From Athripsodes cinereus (lineage: Eukaryota; Arthropoda; Insecta; Trichoptera; Leptoceridae), in contig OX388311.1 of the NCBI GenBank assembly GCA_947579605.1, positions 27,096,951-27,160,950 on the forward strand: 64,000 bases of DNA, in the 5' to 3' direction. This document shows positions 1 to 9,727 of the stretch, piece after piece. Numbering within the stretch: the stretch's first letter is position 1; every line of letters begins with the position of its first letter. Below the pieces are notes generated by a model. The model was given only the letters and a program-made list of their open reading frames with translations, was not told where the DNA came from and did no database searches. Made by a program: the position numbers and the translations under genes.

Positions 1-1015
1 TATACCGTCAAAAATAAAACCCACTGCATAAATTATTTGTAATATTCGATTATTTTCATCTCAAAACTCGCACCACTACTCCCTGATCTATCATAGTTTA
101 TTATTATAATATATCTTCATATATAGGTAGGTGACACAGCCACCACAAAAATGTACCATACGGTGTTCCAGATAAAAGACATATAATATATATATTATGA
201 AATAGGTATACGATTCCATATAGATTGTGCATAATTCACACAGTACACATTACTTTGACTGCAGAATGGTTTTAAGGTGACTACAAACATGTTATTGTTC
301 GTTGTATTTACTACGAGAAGTACTGTGTTTGAATTTCGAACTGTCGAGTAAAATAACAAACACCAGCTCGAAACGTAAAGAGACAATTGAATACCTACAA
401 CACATCTACAACAGTATACGAGTACAATTCGAATATTGCAATATTTATTTATTTATCCATTCTTTACTGTACATTGATAAAAAACAATTACATAAAAGGT
501 ATACATTCAAATCAAATACAATCAATATACAGAGGGCGAGTTTATCGCAAAGGCGCGATCTCTTCCAACTAACCCAAAAGTATTAACTTAAAAAAAAAAT
601 ATGATAAAAATAAAATCAATAATCTAAAGCAATTTGGAAAAAAGAGAAAAAAAAATATTTACATATTATTATTTTTCGAATTTATCTTGTTACTCGTAGT
701 AGAGAGTTGGTATAAGTTAGTTTCTATGATATAAGTATGATTAAAAACAGAGCTGCGCACCGATAATCAAAAAAATAAATTAATCGATCAATAATCCGTT
801 AACGACAAATTTAACAGCGTAACTTCGAGTAATTTTATCAAATGTATCGCAAGTCACATTTTCAAGAAATAAAAAAATGAAAGCTTCCAGAACGAAAAAG
901 TAGGAAATAAATGTATATTTAAAAGAAGGTTTTTTTGCGATAGTTCGGTAATGTAACTATTTTTAACGAACTAGAATTAACATTTTTTTACATTAACTTT
1001 AACCTCATCTCATGA
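1..1015. other. AT-rich DNA without recognisable gene
   Basis: No conserved protein, RNA gene or repeat boundary is visible. Open frames here are under 100 codons, overlap each other and have A/T-driven composition. It may be intergenic or intronic. Confidence 0.6.
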
Positions 1016-1238
1016 AGACCCCCAGGAAACGAATAGGCCTCCTACGCCGCTTTTCTGTAAGTTTTCGAGAAAAAAATCACGTTTTAATATATTCAACATC
1101 CTCAGTTTAGCGATGAGGTATGCCACCCAGTCTGAATATCTTAATTTTTATTAGCACAGAGAGGCCAACTTGCATGTATGTTGCATGCTGTTAGTATGTC
1201 ACTGAGTACCCCATTACTGGGATACGTCGTGATGGTAG
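1016..1238 (+). repeat. TAG-family SINE-like repeat, diverged copy
   Basis: This is a diverged copy of the dispersed family best seen at 15345-15605. It keeps the segment reading roughly gcgatgaggtatgccaccca, the gcatg...catgc hairpin region and the terminal ccgtgatgg-like block, here changed to cgtcgtgatgg. The (TAG)n tail is gone. Identity with better copies is moderate, which suggests an old insertion. Confidence 0.7.
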
Positions 1239-1564
1239 GTATTATTTTAGTGGAAGTTAATAAATTCGTTAGTCCGTATGTGTTCTAATAATTCATTGTT
1301 GTGTCACAACAGTAATGAACTTCCTAAAATAGTGGCCATACTCATAATACATTGGTAACAGATTAGTATCTCAATTATATTTTACAATCATTGTTCGTAC
1401 CGGAAGCTTAGTTAATAGTATTTCGATTCTCTATCAAATAATTAAGTGACAATATTTTTCCTATATACATAACTTGGGTAGATATATGAAATAAAAATTA
1501 TATTTTATTTATTTATTTATTTATTTTTGTTTAACAGTTATTCTTATGAATATTAAATAAAAAA

Positions 1565-1808
1565 GATAATACTTACATTCACTGTGTCGGTGTTTAGGTA
1601 GTAGATTTCCATATCGAAATAAATAAAACAAGCGTTTTATTCTACTATTGTTTTATTTGGTGAGAGAGACGTCTTTCGTCTTATAAGGACATTGTCACGG
1701 ACATTGCCAAGATTGACAATGTCCTTATAAGACGAAAGACGTCTCTCTCACCAAATAAAACAATAGTAGAATAAAACGCTTGTTTTATTTATTTCGATAA
1801 TACTTACA
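1565..1808. repeat. Perfect long palindrome, 86-bp arms, flanked by 13-bp direct repeats
   Basis: Positions 1612-1697 and 1714-1799 are exact reverse complements separated by 16 bp. The arms run from tatcgaaataaataaaacaa inward to acattgtca. The 13-mer gataatacttaca occurs at 1565-1577 and again at 1796-1808, so the palindrome looks as if it arrived with a duplication. Perfect arm identity implies recent origin, gene conversion or an assembly or library inversion artefact. A transcript would fold into a very stable hairpin. No protein is encoded. Confidence 0.85.
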
Positions 1809-2820
1809 ATGTTACACATCTTGTTTTAACTATCATCATACAACGTAAAAATAATGCATCGTTTATTCATTTTAATTTTCCGGTCAATTTATAGGATCAG
1901 TTTGGAAGCAAAGGCAACATTTCTCAAAAAAATCTCAATGTATTACATATTTCTGATATTCATTTTTGGGTCGGCTAATCGAGTAAAAATAAGAGAATAA
2001 TACAAATAAAAGAATAAAAATTGCACAATTTGAAACAAACGTGATCCCAGGTGGATGAAAAAAATACAGTGCAAATTTTACAATAATATTCATGTTAAGA
2101 AAAAACATTATTTTATAAATAAGATACATATTGAGAAAAAGAATGCTTTAAAAGATCGATACGAAATTAACATAAAAATATACAACTATAGGTATATCAA
2201 AGAATACTGAAACGTTTGTAAACGAAATCCCATTGATAAACCATCAATGAGTGTTGTTGGCATAACGTATATGATACAGATGTAGAATAACATTATGTTA
2301 CATATATCTATGTATCTACTACCTAAACATAATATTCCACGATGGAGTACACGGACTGTAATATTATGATGTGTACGATTTTAGGTGTAGGTATACCAAT
2401 ACCTGACTGCCACAAACAAACGTTCATTCAACGCAATGTTTAGTCTAATACGATCATCAAACAAGCGTATAATATTATAATACATACTATGAACGGTAAA
2501 AGAGACCGGATGTAATCCACGCGCTTCTCCCGACACACTGACGTATTTTTAGTGGTAAAATATTTACTCAGGATATGGCCCAGCACTAGTAGATCTCAGG
2601 AAAAAAATCATATTAGCTATACCTATGTAATTACATTAACGTAGTGGAGAGAATATCGACACAATGTAAACCGATTAATCTGAGTGATGTGAGCGTAATA
2701 AACTAACGAAGAGAATATTTTACACATATCATATAGAATACAATGTTCTCACTGATTGTGAATAAAAATGATGACGAGAAACAGAATGAAATAAACTTGA
2801 ATGAATCCCTTTTTCCAAAA
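1809..2820. other. AT-rich DNA without recognisable gene
   Basis: Nothing recognisable is present between the palindrome and the Tc1 element. The gap between the TAG-family copy and the palindrome (1239-1564) is similar, apart from a short (ATTT)n run near 1503-1528. Confidence 0.55.
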
Positions 2821-2822
2821 TA

Positions 2823-2853
2823 CAGTACTGGAAAAATTATTATGGATTTTTTA
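2823..2853 (+). repeat. Left terminal inverted repeat of Tc1 element
   Basis: This 31-nt segment is the exact reverse complement of 4550-4580. It starts CAGT next to a TA, as in many Tc1-like elements. Confidence 0.93.
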
Positions 2854-3226
2854 GAATAATGCAATTGCTGTGACATTTTTACTTTACTTTCCAATTTAAG
2901 CTCTTGAATCGTACTTTCTTTGGTATTATTTTAGCTGGGCATTTATTGTGCATCATATTTTTCATCTGATGCACATTTTTATTTATGAATCGCAACATTT
3001 TATATTATTTTATGCAAAGCAACATTGATTTTTCTGTGTTGAGTCATAACTTTGTATTTTTTGTCAATGTGTTGTGTTCTGTTTCGGCGAGTTGTTGTCA
3101 TTAAAAATCACATTTTTTGATAACTTTTTCTGCATGGTTCAGTTTTGACAAGTGTTTGAACCACTTTGTTTAAAATTTCAATTATTAGTAAGCATTACTT
3201 TTAACCCTTATCGATAAAAACAAGAT

Positions 3227-4445
3227 ATGGGTAAAAGTCCTCGAAAAATGGGACAAATAAAAGTTTTGCTAGAAAATTCGGCACTTAAACAAATTGATAT
3301 TGCTAGGAAATTACATGTATCAACTCAAGTTGTTGGTGTCATTAAAAACAAAATCGAAAAAGGCAATGATGTGAACCCCCAAAGACTTGGAAACTGCGGG
3401 AGAAAAAAGGTAACTACGCCTAGAACTGACAGAAAAATCCAAAAAATTGCTCTTAAGGATAGAAGAGCAACGTGCTTGAAGATTTCTAGCTTGCTGGGTG
3501 AAGATGGAATCTCCATGAGTAGAAGAACTGTTAATAACCGACTTTTAGAGTGTGGTTTGAGAGCATACCATCCAAGGAAGAAGCCACGACTTACAGAAAA
3601 TATGAAGAGTGCAAGGTATGCGTGGGCAAAACAGCACAAATCTTGGACTATTGATGATTGGCAAAAGGTAAATTTGTTGTTTCTTATTCACTATACATGT
3701 CTGAAGGAAAATCAGTCGTAATCACCTTTTACTTTTACTCATTTTATGAATCTGCATGATAATAATAACACAGTGTAACATTGTAATTCAACGTACTTGA
3801 ATCAAAAACATCAAATCATAAGTTTCAACTGATACTAAACCTCTATATAACAGTAAATTTCGTTTCAGGTTGTGTTTTCTGTGAGTCCACAATCGCATTT
3901 TAGGATGACAGGATCCAAACTGTACGTCGTCGACCTGGAGAAAAGTTTTTGCCAGATTGTTTGAAGAAAACGGTTAAATTTCCTCAAAAAATTATGGTAT
4001 GAGGGGCGTTTTCCATTAATGGAACTAGCCGATTACATATTATGGATGGCATGATGAACCAGGATAAGTATATACAGGTGCTAGAGACTCGAGTTGTGCC
4101 TCAAATTTGAGAGTGGTTTGGATCAGACTCCTGTATTTTCCAGCAGGACTCGGCACCATGTCATAAATCAAAAAAAGTCATGACATGGTTCCGCCAAAAT
4201 GCAATCCAGGTTCTTCCATGGGCAGGAAACTCACCAGATATGAACCCTATAGAAAATTTATGGGATTCACAAAAAAAATAAATACACCAGGTTCCTGTAA
4301 CAACAAAAACCCAGCTCATCGAACGCTTAATAGACGTGTGGTTTACTCCGAAAAAATTAAATCTTTGTGTAAAAAATTGATTGAGAGTATGCCAAGCCGT
4401 ATCCAATCATTAATTTCTGCAAAAAGTGGTCAAACTAAATATTAA
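3227..4445 (+). pseudogene. Tc1-like transposase pseudogene with probable 201-bp intron
   Basis: The first part (3227-3667) opens with MGKSPRKMGQ and encodes paired-type helix-turn-helix DNA-binding domains; the segments KQIDIARKLHVS and ISMSRRTVNNRLLECGLRA are typical. Homology stops at DDWQK, resumes at 3869 and is then in phase. The gap 3668-3868 begins GTAAAT and ends in a pyrimidine-rich stretch plus CAG, so it reads as a phase-0 intron. After it a single-base loss near 3881 removes the first catalytic Asp of the FSDES motif. In the corrected frame there are stops at 3901, 4000 and 4108 and another frame change in the A run near 4273-4281. The second Asp (QQDSAPCHK, codon 4147) and the Glu (PIENLW, codon 4252) remain, spaced DD34E. 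The gene is dead. Confidence 0.9.
3668..3868 (+). other. Probable spliceosomal intron inside transposase
   Basis: It starts GTAAAT, ends TTTCGTTTCAG, and removing it joins two blocks of Tc1 transposase homology without a frame change (aag | gtt). The inside contains stops in the coding frame. Introns are known in some Tc1-family genes, including C. elegans Tc1. An unrelated insertion is possible but would be unlikely to leave clean splice consensus on both sides. Confidence 0.72.
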
Positions 4446-4549
4446 AATATGTATTTTTGTTTAACCAATTGAAATAAATAAACTTTGTTGAGAAATAAAT
4501 ATTCGAATTCTGTTTAAATGAAGCCCAAATGCCAAAATATTGTCAAATA

Positions 4550-4580
4550 TAAAAAATCCATAATAATTTTTCCAGTACTG
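4550..4580 (-). repeat. Right terminal inverted repeat of Tc1 element
   Basis: This is the 31-nt perfect inverted match to 2823-2853, followed by the target TA at 4581-4582. Confidence 0.93.
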
Positions 4581-4865
4581 TATCTATTGAAAGATTTGGA
4601 CAAGATGTGCAAGTGACAAACACATTGAAAGTTCAAATAGAAAAACTTGTAGTTATTGTTGGGAATTTTCTCATATGAAAATAAATATTTTAGAGTTGGT
4701 TGACAATGAAATTCGAGTGGTAAATAATTATCAAATAAATACAATTAATTTTTTTCCAATTTTTATAAAAGTGATAATCGTGGTTATAGATGGAAGAAAT
4801 CACTATAAAGTGATAATCTCGCCACTGCATATTATCACATTTTTTCTTATGTACACTGATCTGTA

Positions 4866-5062
4866 GGCCTAATCAAAATACATTTAAGCCACATTTTCGT
4901 TTCGTTTTCGTTCAAACGTTGACGACGTTGCGAGAACGCGTCAATTTTCGTAGCTACTTGTGTATTTTAGCTACGAAAATTGATGCGTTCTCGCAACCTC
5001 GTCTTGTTTGAACGAAAACGAAACGAAAACGTAACGCTTAAATGTGTTTTGACTAGGGGCCC
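4866..5062. mobile_element. Foldback MITE, about 90-bp imperfect arms
   Basis: The left arm 4866-4956 and right arm 4968-5062 are near-complete inverted copies around an 11-bp loop. The outer ends read ggcctaatcaaaatacattt on the left and, in reverse complement, gggcccctagtcaaaacaca on the right. Mismatches and small indels show it has aged. There is no coding potential. The superfamily is unclear and I see no convincing target duplication. Confidence 0.78.
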
Positions 5063-5961
5063 TGTTGATTTTATTATGGGAATGATGATGTGCAAGAAGT
5101 ATAAAATAAATAAATAAAAATAATTATGTCTCATTGTATCAAGTAGGTATTTGACGGATATAAATATTCAGTCTTGTAAATTTTGTAAAGTTCGAATCTC
5201 AATTATGCAGCAAGGACTTTGTTTTCTCATCCGAATTGACGATGCACCAGTACCTGTTAATAAGCTTCTGTAGAAAACACAAGAGTCGTAACATTTTAGA
5301 TTGTAATATGACACATCGTCGAGGGAGTTTAAATTTGAAGTTCAAATTGAGGTCCCTGAAAGTAGGTTAAATAAATACAACAATCTCCAGCAGGCGCGTA
5401 ATTTGAAATATAATAGAAAGGAACTTTAAATAGGCCTGTAGGAGAGATTAACCCGGCCCTTAAGGGCACTCCCGGTCGCTCACAGTACATACTAATGCTA
5501 GAGATTACTTTGTTTTAAAATACGATCTGAACATAAATCAAAAGTAAGCTAAATATTTGCCAACTTCGTAAAACCGCAATACTAATTCTAAATAATGTCA
5601 CATTTGTCATTAGGAAAATTCACGCTGAGCAATAGTTTCAGAAATATTACAAATTAATTATATTATAAAAAAAAACTTTGAAATACTAATTCATGAATTG
5701 TGTATCAAAAGAATTCCAGTGTGAAATTAATTAGGGTTAGTAATGATATTGTGAATAAGCAATAAACACACTTATTTAAGTGACTTTATAAAATAATGGT
5801 AATAGTTATCAAAAATGAAGGCAAAATATTACATAATCAAATAATAAGATGGACCAATGTTTTATCATACTGAATATCATGTTTATTACATTCCTATACA
5901 TTGTGTACTGCAAATGATTATTATAAAATATGTCGTCATAAATATGTCGAATTATTATAAA
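5063..5961. other. AT-rich DNA without recognisable gene
   Basis: No gene is visible. A small GC-rich patch near 5450-5485 contains the palindrome gcccttaagggc, of unknown meaning. Confidence 0.5.
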
Positions 5962-6832
5962 ATATGTCGAACTCAGAGAAGAAATGAAGAACTGGACAGG
6001 AGTAAAAATAAATGGGAAAAAGGTCGACATGATAAGATATGCTGACGACATAGCACTGCTCGCAGACTCCGAGATGGAGCTGAACGAAACCTTAGGAAAA
6101 ATGGAATGTATACTGTTGTCAAAGTACAACATGAAAATAAATAAAGACAAAACAAAATGTATGGTCGTTGGAAGGGAGGAAACGACTGCGAACATTGCCA
6201 TAAATGGAGTGAGCATCAAACAAGTAAGAGAATTTGTGTACTTGGGCAGCAAAATAAACCAGGACGGACGCTCCAAATCAGAAATTGTGAGCAGAATAAA
6301 CCAGGCACGAATTGCCTTTAACAAAAAATCCAAAATATTAGAATCCCCTAATATTGATCTAAGCGTGAGGAAGAATCTCACTAAAGCCTTTGTGTGGAGC
6401 ATTTTGCTATATGGGTGCGAGACGTGGACCATCAGCAAGAGTGAAAGCGGACGGTTAGCGGCATTTGAAATGTGGTGCTATAGACGCATGCTGAAGATTC
6501 ATTGGTCGGAACACGTCGAAAACGAATAAGTGTTAACCAGGGCTGGCGAAAAAAGGCAACTCCTCAAAAGAATCTGCCAACAACGAGCTAACTGGATTGG
6601 CCACAACATCAGACACCCAGGACTGCTCATCGCAATCGCAGAGGGCAGGGCCGAAGGCACAAATGGCAGAGGCCGACCGAGAGACGCCTATATGGACCAA
6701 CTGAAGAGGGACATGAGCTGTGGCTCATACATGGAGTTGAAGAGACTGGCTGAGAATAGGGAGGAGTGGAGAAGAAAGTCCAAACTCGTTGCAGACCAAT
6801 CCAATGGATTGTAACTCATTATATATATGTCG
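5962..6832 (+). mobile_element. 5'-truncated RTE-like LINE copy
   Basis: From about 5970 to the terminal aactcattatatatat the sequence is collinear and highly similar to 52148-53005 of the full-length RTE-like element in this window. The 5' end is truncated inside the reverse transcriptase, as expected for aborted target-primed reverse transcription. The 8-mer atatgtcg occurs at 5962-5969 and 6825-6832 and is a plausible target duplication, although the TA-rich context weakens it. Confidence 0.88.
5971..6814 (+). pseudogene. RTE-like reverse transcriptase C-terminal fragment
   Basis: It encodes the last 280 or so residues of the RTE protein, beginning just before the WTGVKINGKK segment and containing the catalytic RYADDIALL motif and the conserved ILLYGCETW region. 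One in-frame TAA at 6527-6529 replaces a Glu codon of the intact copy (ENEEVLT); downstream the frame continues normally to the same end, DQSNGL. No start codon belongs to it. It is a dead fragment, but recent enough that no frameshift has accumulated. Confidence 0.9.
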
Positions 6833-7787
6833 TCGTACGTTGTTATATAAATAGATATGTAGTATTGTAATCCAATTAAAATTTGAAGCCGCAAACTAAA
6901 ACGTGGGATGACACGTTAAAGTATGTACGTATGGCGTTTGTTGGTCAGTGTTTTGTGCCATTAGCAATACTGGCATTAGGACGATAATGATATAATTAAT
7001 TTCGACGTTAAATAAATAATATGTACCTACCTATCTTGACCCACATCAAATATTATAGAGAAAACTAAATCTCTCTAAGTTTAATTAGTGAGGGGATATA
7101 AAGGCGCAAAACTAATAAAATGTTCATAGCACTATTAGAATACAGGCAATTAAACATCAAAAACATTAGCCACATAAAAAGTATTCCCTTCAGTGAACGG
7201 CGTCAAAGAACATATTATTATCCTTTTTAGAAACCTAGTGTTACCTTCGTAAATTTCTCAGGTCGCAAATTTAATTAAAACCACAAGTTTTCAAAAGCTA
7301 ATTTATTCACACTACGATCTTAGTGTTTTATAGTTGTGTTATATTTGTAACATATAATAGTAGCAAAATCAACTAAAACACGTCGATCCTGTTTACTAGA
7401 CAACATGAAAAGGACCGTGGAAATTTGAAAAATTATTTAAGTAGGTACTCACAAGTGAAATTACTTCAACACAGCAGTGATATAGTCAATTTGCATAGAG
7501 GAACAAAACTACGGTTCCTGAATGTATTATTCTTTATCGACACGGAGAGGAAGACTTGCATATGATATACAAACCTATAGGTGGTCTTATGTCTACTCAT
7601 ATTGAGAACAAAACTGAGATGTTCGCAAAGGCGTACTACAAGACACTTGCGACAATCGTGCACCACGTGTTCGGATATATAGTTCATAGGGTGTCCTATT
7701 ATAGTAGGTATATTGGATTTTGTAAATTAACTTCCAATTAAATACTACATTAATAATATACCTAATATTTAAACTAGAATAAAAAAC
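6833..7787. other. AT-rich DNA without recognisable gene
   Basis: There are short open frames but no recognisable protein domain or repeat family. Confidence 0.5.
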
Positions 7788-7794
7788 TAGTTAA

Positions 7795-8115
7795 TAGTCA
7801 GTAACATCGAAGTACTTAGGAGAGCCAGAGCCAGAAGAGAGCTGTTGCCGATTGTCAAAGTGAGGAAGGTCTCATATTTGGGTCACGCGCTGCGTGGGGA
7901 GAAGTACCGTCTCCTCCGCCTTATATTGGAGGGCAAGATAGAGGGAAGACGGGGAGTTGGCAGAAAGCAGATGTCTTGGCTGCGCAACATTAGGGAGTGG
8001 ACCGGAATCCGGACAGTGGATGACCTGTTCAGAGCAGCACAGGACAGGGAGGTTTTCGCCGGAGTGATCGCTAACGTCGGGGGGACCTGACATGGCACAG
8101 AAAGAAGAAGAAGAA
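7795..8115 (+). pseudogene. LINE 3' end: RT C-terminal fragment with (GAA)n tail
   Basis: An open stretch from 7809 to 8090 encodes EVLRRARARRELLP, then a Gly/Arg-rich segment and SWLRNIREWTG...LFRAAQDREVF, the pattern seen at the extreme C terminus of RTE-related LINE proteins. The stop is followed by acatggcacag and a gaagaagaagaa tail, so the 3' end of the element is complete and its 5' part is missing. The 7-mer tagttaa flanks it at 7788-7794 and 8116-8122, a possible but weak target duplication. It differs from the 49-53 kb element and so represents a second LINE family. Confidence 0.82.
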
Positions 8116-8122
8116 TAGTTAA

Positions 8123-8687
8123 ACAATCCACCACGAAAAAAATATAACACAATACATGGATATACAAAATATTACCCGAGATAGTATGTTTAATTTAAAT
8201 ATTTAGTAACTTTCTAATTAGAATTCAGAGTGATCAACACAATAGTTGTGTAGACAATATACGTAACACCTGTTCGAAGTTGCAAAATTCCCAACAGAAA
8301 TTCACACAACATGCAACTGGACGCACTGTTTACCGGTAGCAATAGTTCGTAGTAGGTAGGTACCATAATAGTTTATGGAGCATTGTTGTAAGGGAGAAGG
8401 AACGTGGTAATGGTGTGAAAGTTTGTTGTTTCTGTATAATAATAATCCTCATGCCGTGGGTTTGATTAGTAATGTGGCCTACGGTGTGTCCGGAATCGTA
8501 TACCTAGACTACAGGATGTCCAGTAAATATCCAGTATTCAGCTTTTTCGGATAGTAGCTCAATGTCTAGATGAATATCGGGGTAATCTTCGATTTTTAAA
8601 TTGTTTTTTGTATGTTTTAAAATAATACAAAAGTATTTTAAAAAAATTGTAACCAATGCAAATTAATATATATATAGGTAATCTTTG
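8123..8687. other. No gene recognised
   Basis: Unannotated AT-rich DNA, with a somewhat GC-richer patch near 8450-8520 of unknown origin. Confidence 0.45.
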
Positions 8688-8916
8688 TCCCCAGCAACGA
8701 AAAGATCTTCAACTTTTTTCGGTAATTTTTCGAGTATCTCGTAAAAGGCGGGTATTTATAAAACATCAAGTACTAAGCCAATTTAATTCTGCGATGAGGT
8801 AAGTCTCCCAGTCTGAGGATCTTAACTTTTATTGGCACGAAGATGACGACTCGCATGTTTATCAGATTTAGTTGGTGTGCTGGCTACCCTGCACTTGTGG
8901 GAAATGCCGGAATGAT
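8688..8916 (+). repeat. TAG-family SINE-like repeat, diverged copy
   Basis: It retains the 5' cgagtatctcgtaaaaggcg block, the gcgatgaggtaagtctccca block and the 3' hairpin region cacttgtggga followed by atgccgg. The tail is lost. Confidence 0.68.
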
Positions 8917-9649
8917 ATTGATGAACTAAAAAATGATTAATCTATGTATTTATAGATGGTGAAAAAGTGAGATGTACGAAAAGTCAAAACATTTCGCTTT
9001 ATATCACATACTGTGGGTTGTATCCTCCCTAACCCGTGGATGTCACAGGAATGATAGTTCTCGTTTCATCTAGATATTCCATGCAGCATAGTTCAATCTA
9101 AACTAAATACAGAACCTCAAAACTCAAAACGGTGCCCAAAAATTCAGTTGAGAATCTCATCGAATATCCGTTATCAGGTATATGTCCAAACCACGATCCA
9201 AATCAACACTAACTTGGACTTTACATCGTCGTGTTGTAGGTAATGGTGAAGAAACTTTCAACTGCGAACAAATTGTAGTAGAGGTACAATACTTGTACTA
9301 TGTAGTATAAATATAATGTTGTATAGTGAAATCTATGAGGCCAACTTTGATTAACACGCCCCCGTAAGTTTACTAACACATCAGTACAGAACGAGAAACA
9401 TAATAGGTATTAATTGTAAGTGTAAGACATATTATTCCGATGTAAAACTTGAAACGTTTAATTTATTCCGCTTTAAATACGTATACAAGATAATAATGTG
9501 TGTAAAAGTTTAAACAAACTTATTATTAGTGAAGAACAACTAATGGAATAGTTTCACCGCCACGAGATATTTATTATTTTTTGTGTACATTAGAAAATTA
9601 GTATGACTAAAGAATGAAGTGCAAAAAATAATAAAGAGAACGAGGGTTA
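8917..9649. other. No gene recognised
   Basis: AT-rich DNA with no recognised feature. Confidence 0.45.
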
Positions 9650-9727
9650 TCGATGAAGTACGCTATCCACGCTGAATAGCTCAATTTTTATGGTGTGGAG
9701 AGATGTGCATGTTTACTACATGAAGTA
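9650..9727 (+). repeat. TAG-family repeat fragment
   Basis: A short diverged piece spans the gatgaagtacgctatccac block through the gcatgtttactacatg hairpin of the family. Both ends are missing. Confidence 0.55.

Larger units (their letters stand above)
2821..4582 (+). mobile_element. Tc1/mariner-superfamily transposon (Tc1-like, DD34E), complete but inactive
   Basis: The element is bounded by TA dinucleotides (2821-2822 and 4581-4582), the standard target duplication of this superfamily. Immediately inside lie perfect 31-bp terminal inverted repeats beginning CAGTACTGGAAAAATTATTA, at 2823-2853 and 4550-4580. The body is 1758 bp, typical of Tc1-like elements, and encloses one transposase gene on the plus strand. 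The transposase carries frameshifts and stops, so this copy cannot move itself. The intact repeats could still be recognised by a transposase supplied elsewhere. Confidence 0.93.

Noticed and set aside
5809..6438. 209-codon reverse-strand frame
   Set aside because: It is antisense to the RTE fragment and is reproduced in the same position antisense to the intact copy (52125-52580).
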